This document shows, piece by piece, positions 14,783 to 22,299 of a DNA stretch of 27,454 bases. The position numbers were made by a program, and so were the translations under genes. Each line of letters opens with the position of its first letter. Position 1 is the first letter of the stretch. The notes below the pieces were generated by a model. The model saw only the letters and a program-made list of their open reading frames with translations. It was not told where the DNA came from and made no database searches. The DNA comes from Clostridiales bacterium UBA6981 (lineage in GTDB: Bacteria > Bacillota > Clostridia > Oscillospirales > Oscillospiraceae), in NCBI GenBank assembly GCA_002450075.1, contig DJYJ01000031.1, positions 1 through 27,454 of the forward strand, written 5' to 3'.

Positions 14783-16644
14783 TACGGTCTGCCGCCCCAG
14801 CCGCCTTGCATGCCGCCATGGCCGCCGAAGCCGCCCTGATCGCCAAAGCCGCTCTGGCCGCCCATGCCGCCGGGTCCGCCCATACCGCCCATGCCCATAC
14901 CGCCGCCGGTAATGGTCGAGGACAAGGTCACGCTCTGCTGCGATCCGCCCGCGGTGACGGTGTAGGTCCCGCCTACCGCGAGCTCGGGAGCAGAAATGAC
15001 CGCGCACTGGTAGTTCTTTTCGGGGGTATAGCTTGCGATCAGCTTGCCGTCGGCATCATAGACGCAGATCTCGCTGCCCGCCGAAACGGTCGAGGCAAAG
15101 TTCACGAGCACGCTGCACTGGGTCGAGCCGTTTGAGAAATTCTCGGCCATGCCGGAGGCGCCCGCCGCGATGAACGTGCCGCCCGTGATGACGCCGCTGC
15201 CGTTGTAGTCCAGCGCGCCGTTGCCGGCGTTGGTCGGGCCGGAGACACAGATCGTGCCGCCGCTGACCGTGAGATCGCCGTTGGAGTCGATGCCGTCGCC
15301 ATCGGCGTTGACGGTAAGCGTACCGCCGGAGATCGTGATGGAGGCGTCCTGCGCGGCAAAGGGATCGCCGCCGAACCAGCCGCCGCCGTTCGAGCCGTCG
15401 CTGCCGCCCGCGGCGTTGAGACCGTCGTCCGAGGCCGTGACAGAGATTTCACCGGCCTCGATCACGATGTCGGCCGCCTCGAGCCCCTCATAGCTGTCGC
15501 TGACCGTGACGCTGCCGCCGCTGATCGTAAGCGATGCGTCGGCGTGGATGCCGTCGTCGCCGCTTTTGAGCGTGACCATGCCGCCGGAGATCGTGACGTC
15601 GCCGTCGGTGTGGATCGCGTCGTCGGCGCTGTCGACATTGACCGTGCCGCCGCTGACTGTGACGGAGACGTCGCTCTTAATACCCTTGCCGCCGCTTGCG
15701 GAGGAACCGCTCTGGCTCCAGCCGCCCCGGCCGGAGGCATAGCGCGAAACGCTGTCCGCGCCGCCGCCCGCGGTGATATTCAAGCTGCCGCCCGCGATCG
15801 AGACCGCGCCGGTGGCGTCGATGCCGTCGCTGCCGCTCCCGGCCGTGACGCTGCCGCCCAGGATCGTGATCATGCCCTTTTCGGCGTCGTCCGCGTTCTC
15901 GGAATGGATCGCGTCGGTGCCGGCTGTGATCGTGATCGCGCCGCCTGCGATGCTGACGCTGTCCTTGCCGGAGAGACCCTGTTTGGCCGCGTCGACCGTG
16001 AGCATGCCGGAGGCGATCTTCAGATCGTCCTTCGAGACGATGCCGTGGCCCTCGTCACAGGTGACGGTCAGGCTGCCCGTGCCGTTGATCGTCAGGTCGC
16101 ACTTGGAAAAGATCGCGCCGTCGGCGTTCGCCTCGCCGAAGGGGGCGAGCTCACCGGTCGCCGAGATCGAATTGTCCGTGTCCTCGGCAAGGGTCAGAAA
16201 TACCTTGTCGGCGCACAGCGCGACGATGGCCGCCTGCCCCTCGCTCTCGATCACGGCATCGGAGAGGATGAGCTGGATTTTGGCGGTGTCGTCCGCGTCG
16301 ATCACGATGCTGCCGGAAAAGCTGCCGCTGAGCAGATAATCGCCGTCCGCGCTGATCGTGACGAGCCCGTCGGAGACGGTGACGCCCTCTCCGTCCGCGC
16401 TTGCGGTATCGCCGGAGAGCGAGACGGTGACGACATCTTCCCCGCTCTTGCCGCTGAGATCGCGGCCGGTAAAAAGCTCCTCGACGGAGGACGAGACGGT
16501 TTCGGCTTCGCCCGACTCTTCTGTGCCAGAAGCCGAGGCGGTCAGCGTTTTGTCGACCGCTCCGCCGCCCGCGGCGCCGCAGCCAACCGCGGAAAACGCC
16601 AGCGCAAGCGCGAGGAGGATGGAAAGGATCTGTTTGTTCTTCAT
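14782..16644 (-). CDS. Carbohydrate-binding beta-helix lipoprotein (Cthe_2159-like)
   Basis: A 620-residue surface lipoprotein. The signal peptide ends in the lipobox AVGC (Cys22), followed by a Ser/Glu-rich linker. Residues about 75-520 are a chain of short parallel-beta-helix repeats of the form DGIxxxGxVxISGGxVxV, with recurring SDDAIHTDG/GDDGIHAD/SDDGLNA turns rich in aspartate. This matches the Cthe_2159/DUF4353 carbohydrate-binding family, whose founding member binds acidic pectin-type polysaccharide and calcium. Residues about 525-580 form an Ig-like strand region, and the last 40 residues are a Gly/Met/Gln-rich tail (GGMGMGGMGG...). GAGGG precedes the ATG. The gene is alone on its strand between two terminators. 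Ligand specificity here is inferred. Confidence 0.85.
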   Translation of the reverse strand: MKNKQILSILLALALAFSAVGCGAAGGGAVDKTLTASASGTEESGEAETVSSSVEELFTGRDLSGKSGEDVVTVSLSGDTASADGEGVTVSDGLVTISADGDYLLSGSFSGSIVIDADDTAKIQLILSDAVIESEGQAAIVALCADKVFLTLAEDTDNSISATGELAPFGEANADGAIFSKCDLTINGTGSLTVTCDEGHGIVSKDDLKIASGMLTVDAAKQGLSGKDSVSIAGGAITITAGTDAIHSENADDAEKGMITILGGSVTAGSGSDGIDATGAVSIAGGSLNITAGGGADSVSRYASGRGGWSQSGSSASGGKGIKSDVSVTVSGGTVNVDSADDAIHTDGDVTISGGMVTLKSGDDGIHADASLTISGGSVTVSDSYEGLEAADIVIEAGEISVTASDDGLNAAGGSDGSNGGGWFGGDPFAAQDASITISGGTLTVNADGDGIDSNGDLTVSGGTICVSGPTNAGNGALDYNGSGVITGGTFIAAGASGMAENFSNGSTQCSVLVNFASTVSAGSEICVYDADGKLIASYTPEKNYQCAVISAPELAVGGTYTVTAGGSQQSVTLSSTITGGGMGMGGMGGPGGMGGQSGFGDQGGFGGHGGMQGGWGGRP

Positions 16645-16738
16645 AGCTGTTCCCTCACTTTATCATGGGATCACAAAGACTTTCTTGCTTTGTCTGGCGT
16701 TATGATACGCGGGATTCCTAAAGTGAAATTAAAGAAGC

Positions 16739-16760
16739 TGTGAAGAAAATGTGAAGAAAA
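16739..16760 (-). promoter_or_regulatory. Perfect 11-bp tandem direct repeat, possible response-regulator operator
   Basis: On the minus strand TTTTCTTCACA occurs twice head to tail (16760-16750 and 16749-16739). Direct repeats with 11-bp spacing are typical of OmpR/PhoB-family sites. They lie about 31 bases upstream of a TATCAT -10-like box (16707-16702) that lacks a recognisable -35, as expected for an activator-dependent promoter of the lipoprotein gene. They also supply the T-rich tail of the neighbouring terminator. Confidence 0.5.
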
Positions 16761-16788
16761 GATCCGCCCGGATGCTCCGGGCGGATCT
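16757..16788 (-). terminator. Terminator of the sugar-uptake operon
   Basis: A 13-bp perfect stem, AGATCCGCCCGGA and its complement (16760-16772 with 16776-16788), has a 3-base loop and is followed on the minus strand by TTTTCTTC. It sits 18 bases after the ATPase gene stop. The U-tract is short, so some leakage into the lipoprotein gene is possible. Confidence 0.78.
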
Positions 16789-16806
16789 GTGGGATAGCTT
16801 CGTTTT

Positions 16807-17937
16807 TTACGCGTCGGCGAGCAGCAGGTTCTTCTGGCTCTCCTTGTCGAAGAAGTGCATGACCTTGCCCTCGAAGCTGATGAACAGCTTTTTGCCGCGG
16901 ACAAGACCGGCGCGCTCCTCTGCCGTGAGGTCGATGGTCGGGACACGGACGATCAGGCGCGTGCCGTCCTCGGTGAAGACGTGCAGGTGCAGCTCGCTGC
17001 CCATCATTTCGTTGACCTCCAGCGTGCAGGGGATCGCGTGCTCGCCTTCCTTTGCCAGTACCATGTGCTCCGGACGGACGCCGAGGATGACCTTGCCCTC
17101 TTTGGCGTCGGCCTTGGCCAACAACTCGCCCTTTTCGCCGTCGACCACGATCTTCGAGCCGAAGGGTTTGACATAGTACTTTCCGTTTTCGCGGACAAGC
17201 TCGGTTTCCATGATGTTCATCTTCGGCGCGCCGATAAACTCGGCCACGAAGAGATTTTTGGGCATGTCGAAGCATTCCTCCGGCGTGCCGACCTGCATGA
17301 TATAGCCGTCCTTCATGATGACGATGCGGTCAGCCAACGTCATGGCCTCGGTCTGGTCATGGGTGACATAGATGAAGGTGGTGTCCAGCTTCTGACGCAG
17401 CAGGATGATCTCGGCGCGCATCTGGTTGCGCAGCTTGGCGTCCAGGTTGGAAAGGGGTTCGTCCATCAGGAACACCTTGGAGTTGCGCACCATGGCACGG
17501 CCGATGGCCACACGCTGGCGCTGGCCGCCGGACAGGGCGCGGGGCTTGCGCAGCAGATAGTCCGTGATGCCCAGGATCTCAGCCGCTTTCGTGACCTTTT
17601 CATAAATCTCGTCCTCCGGCACCTTCTGCAGACGCAGCGAGAAAGCGATGTTGTCATACACGGTCATATGCGGATAGAGCGCATAGTTCTGGAAGACCAT
17701 CGCAATGCCGCGGTCCTTGGGCTGGAGGTCGTTGACGACCTCGCCGTCGATCTCGACGGTGCCGTCGGAGATGTCCTCAAGGCCGGCGATCATGCGCAGC
17801 GTCGTAGACTTGCCACAGCCGGAGGGGCCGACAAAGACGACAAACTCCTTGTCCTTGATGTCCAGGTCGAAATCGTGCACGGCGACGACCTTGTTGTCAT
17901 ATACTTTTTTGACTTTCGTCAGTTTCACACTTGCCAT
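16807..17937 (-). CDS. Sugar ABC transporter ATP-binding protein (MsmX/UgpC type)
   Basis: A 376-residue ATPase of the carbohydrate-uptake CUT1 class. Walker A GPSGCGKST is near residues 38-46, the Q-loop lies in VFQNYALYPHMTV, the signature LSGGQRQR is near 136, Walker B FLMDEPLSNLD near 157, and the H-loop sits in YVTHDQ. The C-terminal third is the TOBE/regulatory region (GVRPEHM, GKKLFISFEGKVMHFF). Such ATPases energise MalFG-type permeases, and in Bacillus MsmX serves several sugar importers at once. Here the gene follows its own permeases by 30 bases, with AAGGAG before the ATG, so it is probably dedicated to or at least co-expressed with them. It is the last gene of the operon, followed by a terminator. 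Confidence 0.95.
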   Translation of the reverse strand: MASVKLTKVKKVYDNKVVAVHDFDLDIKDKEFVVFVGPSGCGKSTTLRMIAGLEDISDGTVEIDGEVVNDLQPKDRGIAMVFQNYALYPHMTVYDNIAFSLRLQKVPEDEIYEKVTKAAEILGITDYLLRKPRALSGGQRQRVAIGRAMVRNSKVFLMDEPLSNLDAKLRNQMRAEIILLRQKLDTTFIYVTHDQTEAMTLADRIVIMKDGYIMQVGTPEECFDMPKNLFVAEFIGAPKMNIMETELVRENGKYYVKPFGSKIVVDGEKGELLAKADAKEGKVILGVRPEHMVLAKEGEHAIPCTLEVNEMMGSELHLHVFTEDGTRLIVRVPTIDLTAEERAGLVRGKKLFISFEGKVMHFFDKESQKNLLLADA

Positions 17938-17967
17938 ACTGCATTCTCCTTTTCACATCGTAGGCTC

Positions 17968-18840
17968 TCAGCCCTTGACGGCGCCGCCGGTGACGCCCTC
18001 GACATAGTATTTCTGCAGGCACATGAACAGGATCGTCACGGGGATCGCGACGATCACACCGCCTGCGCAGAACATGGTGTAGCTCTGGCCGATACGGTCA
18101 AGCTGCAGCCAGCTGTACATACCGACGGCCACGTTCATGCCCGCGGAGGTACCGAAGGAGACATAGCGCGCAAACACGAAGTCGCCCCAGGGGCCCATAA
18201 AGGCGGTCAGGATCGTGTAGATAACGATCGGCTTGGCAAGCGGCAGGATGATCTTGGTCAGCACCTGCGCCCTGGTCGCGCCGTCGATGCGCGCCGCCTC
18301 GTCGAGCGATTTCGGAATCGTGTCGAAGAAGCCCTTGGACACATAATAGCCCATGCCGGAGGAGGCCACATACACCAGGATCAGGCCCGGCACCGCGTTG
18401 GCCTGGGTCAGACCGAGGTCCTTGAGGACGCGGTAGAGGATGATCATCGTCAGCATGCCGGGGAACATGCCCAGGATCAGCATAAAGCGCATCAGCCCGT
18501 CGCGCAGCTTGAAGCGGAAGCGGGAGAGCGTGTAGCTCATGCACAGGACGATGACCGTCTGCAGTACGGCGACGATGAGGGCGATGAGGAAGGTGTTGAG
18601 ATACCATTTCCTGAAGTCGCTGTTCCACAGGGCGATGTAGTTGTCCCAGCCCCACTGCTTCGGGATGACATAGCCGACCTGCCAGGTGGACTCCACGCGG
18701 AACGACTGCAGAACGATGCAGATAAAGGGGATCAGCCAGATCACGCTCATGAGAATGAGGATGATGTAGATGATGGTATTCGAAATCGTGCGGCTGGCTT
18801 TCAGACCCATATGCCGCTTTTCAAGTGTTTCATTCATCAC
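17968..18840 (-). CDS. Sugar ABC transporter permease, MalG/GanQ type
   Basis: A 290-residue inner-membrane permease with six predicted helices. The EAA loop that contacts the ATPase reads EAARIDGATRAQVLTKIILPLAKP (residues about 191-214), and the C-terminus KYYVEGVTGGAVKG is typical of MalG-type subunits. The GTG at 18840 is used because AGGAGG is 7 bases upstream and it forms a 4-base GTGA overlap with the preceding permease stop; the ATG at 18837, 10 bases from the same site, is the alternative. It pairs with the upstream MalF-type subunit as the transport channel. The substrate is not readable from this subunit: galacto-oligosaccharides or malto-oligosaccharides are both plausible from the context. 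Confidence 0.93.
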   Translation of the reverse strand: MMNETLEKRHMGLKASRTISNTIIYIILILMSVIWLIPFICIVLQSFRVESTWQVGYVIPKQWGWDNYIALWNSDFRKWYLNTFLIALIVAVLQTVIVLCMSYTLSRFRFKLRDGLMRFMLILGMFPGMLTMIILYRVLKDLGLTQANAVPGLILVYVASSGMGYYVSKGFFDTIPKSLDEAARIDGATRAQVLTKIILPLAKPIVIYTILTAFMGPWGDFVFARYVSFGTSAGMNVAVGMYSWLQLDRIGQSYTMFCAGGVIVAIPVTILFMCLQKYYVEGVTGGAVKG

Positions 18841-20378
18841 TGGAAATCCTCCTCATTTTTGATAGAGGGCAGCACATTGTACACCACGAGGGAGATCGCC
18901 GCGACCACCACGAAGACCATGATGCCGACCACCGAGGCGAGATAGTACTGCGCTTCCGCGCCGGTGGTGATCTTGAACAGCCAGGTCACGAGCAGGTCGG
19001 TATAGCCCACACTGCCCGCCGCGCCCGAGGCCGCCGCGTTGGTCGGCGCACCGCCGGTGAGCAGGTAGATGACGTTGAAGTTGTTCATATTGCCTGTGAA
19101 GCTCGTCAGCAGATACGGGCCCGTGATGAACAGCATGTAGGGCAGCGTGATCTTCGTGTACTGCTGCCAGGCGTTGGCGCCGTCAATGCGGGAGGACTCG
19201 TAGAGGTCGGCGGGGATGTTCATCAGAATACCGGTGGCGATCAGCATCAGGTAGGGGATGCCGATCCAGATGTTGATGACGATGACCATCACGCGCGGCA
19301 GCAGGCCGTTGTGCGCCGTGGAACCCCAGAAGTCGATGGCCTTGTCGATCCAGCCCCAGTTGAGGAGCAGGCCGTTGACGATGCCGTTTTTGGCAAACAT
19401 CTTCGAGACGTACAGCAGGGAGATGAACTGCGGGATGGCAATGGTCATGACAAGGACCGTGCGCCAGAGCTTTTTCAGGCGGATGCCCTTCTTGTTGATC
19501 ATCATGGCCACGAACATGCCGAGGAAGTAGTTGGTGAAGGTGGCGAAAAAGGCCCAGATGAGCGTCCAGGTCAAAATTTCGCCGAAGGTGGCGGAGTAGT
19601 TCACGCCGCTGCCGGTCCAGGTGAGCAGCGTGCGGAAGTTTGCAAGCCCCTGCCAGGAGAACAGCGCGTTGGTGTAGCCGTTATGCGCGCCGTCATAGTT
19701 GGTGAAGGCCACGAGGATCATGAACACGATCGGCAGCACGGTAAAGACCACGATGCCCGTGAGAGGAAGAGCGAGAAGAGTCTTGTAGAACTGCTCGTCG
19801 ACCAGGCTGCGCAGGTCGTCGGCGCTGGATTTCAGGCGCCGGCCGGCGCGCTGATACTCCTGGGCGATCTTGTTCTGCTTGACGTTGAGGCGCCAGGTAT
19901 AGAGAAAGGCGACAATAAAGAAGATCGTCAGCACGCCGTAGAGCAGGATCTTGAAGGAGTTGTCGCCGTAAGCCGTGGTATAGGCGTCGAGCACGGCGTT
20001 GTACTCCTCATGCGGGCCGATCCTGCCCAGAGAGGGCAGCAGGCTCAGCCAGTAGCCGCCGGTTGTGATCATGTAAAAGAGGAAGACGGCTTCAAAGAGC
20101 AGGAACATCAGCCCCCGCAGCACCTGGCCGCGGGCGATGGATCCCAGGCCCATCACCAGGAAGGAGGCGCGGGTCTTCCAGTCGCCCTCCTTGAAGGTCG
20201 TGAAGATGTCGGCAAATTCCCGGCCGATGCCGAGCGCGGCATTTTTTAAGAAGCGGCCGATCGCCAGGAAGAAGCGCGCGATCGCCCGGGGGATCGCGGC
20301 AAAGAAGCTTGTCAGCCGGTAGACGAATTTCTGACCCTTTGACAGCTTCAGAAATTCCAGATCGCTGTATTTTTTCAT
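18837..20378 (-). CDS. Sugar ABC transporter permease, MalF/GanP type
   Basis: A 513-residue permease with about eight hydrophobic segments. The EAA-type loop is LYESSRIDGANAWQQYTKITLP near residues 415-436. The first 70 residues are a basic, amphipathic extension (FFAAIPRAIARFFLAIGRF), followed by two helices (about 88-108 and 142-164) and a charged stretch before the six-helix core, as in the longer MalF proteins of Gram-positives. AGGGG precedes the ATG. It follows the binding-protein gene, from which it is separated by a hairpin terminator ending only about 15 bases before its start, and it overlaps the next permease gene by 4 bases. Together they form the CUT1 importer channel. Confidence 0.94.
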   Translation of the reverse strand: MKKYSDLEFLKLSKGQKFVYRLTSFFAAIPRAIARFFLAIGRFLKNAALGIGREFADIFTTFKEGDWKTRASFLVMGLGSIARGQVLRGLMFLLFEAVFLFYMITTGGYWLSLLPSLGRIGPHEEYNAVLDAYTTAYGDNSFKILLYGVLTIFFIVAFLYTWRLNVKQNKIAQEYQRAGRRLKSSADDLRSLVDEQFYKTLLALPLTGIVVFTVLPIVFMILVAFTNYDGAHNGYTNALFSWQGLANFRTLLTWTGSGVNYSATFGEILTWTLIWAFFATFTNYFLGMFVAMMINKKGIRLKKLWRTVLVMTIAIPQFISLLYVSKMFAKNGIVNGLLLNWGWIDKAIDFWGSTAHNGLLPRVMVIVINIWIGIPYLMLIATGILMNIPADLYESSRIDGANAWQQYTKITLPYMLFITGPYLLTSFTGNMNNFNVIYLLTGGAPTNAAASGAAGSVGYTDLLVTWLFKITTGAEAQYYLASVVGIMVFVVVAAISLVVYNVLPSIKNEEDFQ

Positions 20379-20392
20379 AACATTGCCCCTTT

Positions 20393-20430
20393 AAAAAATG
20401 GTTGGAGTCAAATAATTTGACTCCAACCAT
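20393..20430 (-). terminator. Intra-operon terminator/attenuator between binding-protein and permease genes
   Basis: A 15-bp perfect stem, ATGGTTGGAGTCAAA and its complement, with a 3-base loop, is followed on the minus strand by TTTTTTAAAGGGG. The U-tract ends at the Shine-Dalgarno of the MalF-type gene. A second, weaker inverted repeat, CCAAAGT/ACTTTGG, lies at 20443-20465 before it. Partial termination here would lower permease mRNA relative to binding-protein mRNA, as is known for other sugar operons. Confidence 0.85.
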
Positions 20431-20488
20431 CAATTGGTTCAGCCAAAGTCAGCTGTTTACTTTGGACCGGTATTCAGCTTTGGGGAGA

Positions 20489-22060
20489 TTACTTGGCAAT
20501 CAGCTCGATGGTGCCGGTCTCGCCGTCGGTGGTGAGGCGGACGACATAGGTGCCGTCGGCTTCGACAACGACGTTCGCGCCATTGAGGCCGTCAGCGCCG
20601 AAGTTGACATCCCAGGAAGCGCCCTGGCGGCACTTGAGCTCTTCACCGGCCTTGAGTTCGAGCTCTTCAGACTCGAACACGCCGGGCTCGACCTCGGTCA
20701 TGGCGAAGTCGGTATCCCATGCCGTGCCGCAGATACCGCCGATGACAGACCAGGCGTTCTTCTCTTCCTCGCTCATGTTGAACAGGGCGGAGATAGCGGC
20801 ATAGTAGTTGTCGAGCGCAGCCTGCAGGCCGGCCTCGTCGGTGGCGGCCTTCACGTCAGTGCCGATGACCTTGGCAATATCCCACCAGGAACCGTGGATC
20901 TGGCCCTGCGGGACGGAGTACTGGTTCTGGAGCAGCAGAGCGGCAAGGCCCGGGTTGGCCTGCACTTCGGGGGCAGCCTGATCGACCAGGTTGGACGGGC
21001 CCCAGGCAACCGCGTTGAAGCGCTCCATCTGGCCCTGCTCACCGCTGAGGTACTGGGCCAGCTTGTGGACGGCAGCCTGCTTCACGGCGTCGGTCTGGGG
21101 CTTGACGCCCATCAGCTTGCAGCCGTTGAAGGAGCCCATGTGGTAGCTCTGGCCGTCGACCTCGAAGGAGGGCAGATCGGTGGCGCCGAGATTGTCGCCC
21201 AGGATGCCCTTGACGGTCTCGAAGGCCCAGGTGCCGGTGACGACGATGGCGCAGCCGGAATCAAAGCCGGCGCCGTCGGAGGAGCTGAGGTAGTAGTCGG
21301 AGTCGAGCAGCTTCTTCATGCCCTTGACGGCGATCAGGCCCTCGGGGCTGTTGAAGGTGTCTTTCACGGAGACAAAGGCGCCGGTCTCATCGGTGGTCCA
21401 CTCGGAGGTGCAGCCGGTGCCGAAGAACCAGGAAGCGATGTACCAGGCGGAGGTCTCGTTCTCCATGGAGAAGTACTTGCCGGCAGCTTCGCAGTCGGCA
21501 ATCAGGGCCTCGAGGGAGTCGAGGTCTTCCTCGGGGATAACGGACTTGTCATAGTACATGAAGTAGCCGTTATCGGAGGTCAGGGGGTAGGCGTAGAGCT
21601 GTCCGTCGATGGAGGCAGCCGCGACCACGCCGGGGTCGTTGGCGCCGGCAACCAGTTCGGAAGCCTGCACGCCGAGCTTGGCCAGAGCGCCGGCCTGAAC
21701 AAGGCGGGCAAACTGGTCCTGGGCAAAGCAGAAGATGTCGCCGCCGGCTTCAACGTCGGTGATCATCTGGGTGGCAGCGTCGCCTTCGCCGACGGCCTCA
21801 ACGGTCGCGTTAAAGGTGATGCCGTCCGTGTTGCTGGCGTTAAAGTCCTCGATCTGCTTCTTGGTCAGATCGACGATCGCGTCGGCGCACCAGACGGTGA
21901 TGTCATAGGTGCCGGCCAGTTCGCCGCCGGCGGAAGCCGCGGGAGCGTCGTTGGATGCAGCGGGCGCGTCGTTGCTCGCCGCGGGAGCAGCCTGCTGTCC
22001 GCAGGCGGCCAGCGCGAAGATCATCACGAACGCCAGAAGCATTGCAAGAATTTTCTTCAT
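20489..22060 (-). CDS. Sugar-binding lipoprotein with a C-terminal SusE/SusF-like domain
   Basis: A 523-residue extracellular solute-binding lipoprotein. The signal peptide ends in LAAC (Cys20), then a repetitive linker with NDAPAAS units. Residues about 50-430 are a family 1 (MalE-like) binding fold: YDITVWCADAIVDLTKKQIEDFN, VEAGGDIFCFAQDQFARLVQAGAL, YAYPLTSDNGYFMYYDKS, and a late GPSNLVD/NPGLAALLLQNQY region. Residues about 435-523 form an extra module, WSVIGG..GTAWDTDFAMT..., then ELKAGEELKCRQ and WDVNFGADG. This reads like the starch-binding SusE/SusF domain (also akin to X25-type modules), usually found in Bacteroidota outer-membrane proteins. AGGAGG precedes the ATG. The gene has its own promoter and is followed by an attenuator. 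It delivers oligosaccharide to the adjacent permeases. Confidence 0.88.
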   Translation of the reverse strand: MKKILAMLLAFVMIFALAACGQQAAPAASNDAPAASNDAPAASAGGELAGTYDITVWCADAIVDLTKKQIEDFNASNTDGITFNATVEAVGEGDAATQMITDVEAGGDIFCFAQDQFARLVQAGALAKLGVQASELVAGANDPGVVAAASIDGQLYAYPLTSDNGYFMYYDKSVIPEEDLDSLEALIADCEAAGKYFSMENETSAWYIASWFFGTGCTSEWTTDETGAFVSVKDTFNSPEGLIAVKGMKKLLDSDYYLSSSDGAGFDSGCAIVVTGTWAFETVKGILGDNLGATDLPSFEVDGQSYHMGSFNGCKLMGVKPQTDAVKQAAVHKLAQYLSGEQGQMERFNAVAWGPSNLVDQAAPEVQANPGLAALLLQNQYSVPQGQIHGSWWDIAKVIGTDVKAATDEAGLQAALDNYYAAISALFNMSEEEKNAWSVIGGICGTAWDTDFAMTEVEPGVFESEELELKAGEELKCRQGASWDVNFGADGLNGANVVVEADGTYVVRLTTDGETGTIELIAK

Positions 22061-22143
22061 TTTTGTTCCTCCTAAGATATTTATTCAAAGGCATCTTCTG
22101 CCTGAGAATTCCTGAAAGCAGGGCGGATATTCGCCGATTGGAG

Positions 22144-22185
22144 ATCAAATGCGGAAACCCGCTTTCACGTGCTACCGCGTTTGAT
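22144..22185 (-). promoter_or_regulatory. Long inverted repeat in the binding-protein gene leader
   Basis: Arms ATCAAATGCGG (22144-22154) and CCGCGTTTGAT (22175-22185) match at 10 of 11 positions around a 20-base centre that includes CACGTG and GAAAGCGGGTTTC. It lies just downstream of the predicted start of transcription, so it could be an operator acting as a roadblock or a leader RNA hairpin. No regulator gene is present in the window. Confidence 0.5.
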
Positions 22186-22208
22186 TTAATACAAATTTTA
22201 CATTTGCT

Positions 22209-22237
22209 ATTATACTATTTTGATTTTTTGTTGTAAA
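22209..22237 (-). promoter_or_regulatory. SigA-type promoter of the binding-protein gene
   Basis: On the minus strand: -35 TTTACA (22237-22232), a 17-base spacer rich in A, and a perfect -10 TATAAT (22214-22209). Transcription should begin near 22202, giving a leader of about 140 bases. The promoter lies between the GH53 gene and the binding-protein gene, so the transporter part can be expressed without GH53. Confidence 0.85.
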
Positions 22238-22299
22238 CTGCGCGGCGCTTAGCTTTTTTAATAAAAATCGGCCGGGCGTTTTGTGGATTTTTACCACTC

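Noticed and set aside
20402..22075. Long plus-strand reading frame (557 codons) opposite the binding-protein gene
   Set aside because: Antisense shadow of a gene with signal peptide, family motifs and ribosome site; its translation is low-complexity and has no start signal.
22157..22171. CcpA cre-like site in the binding-protein leader
   Set aside because: TGAAAGCGGGTTTC departs from the cre consensus in its second half; kept only as part of the larger inverted repeat.
22150..22185. T-box-like motif (TGCTACCGCG on the plus strand)
   Set aside because: Only part of the T-box antiterminator word is present, there is no specifier stem or terminator, and no plus-strand gene follows.
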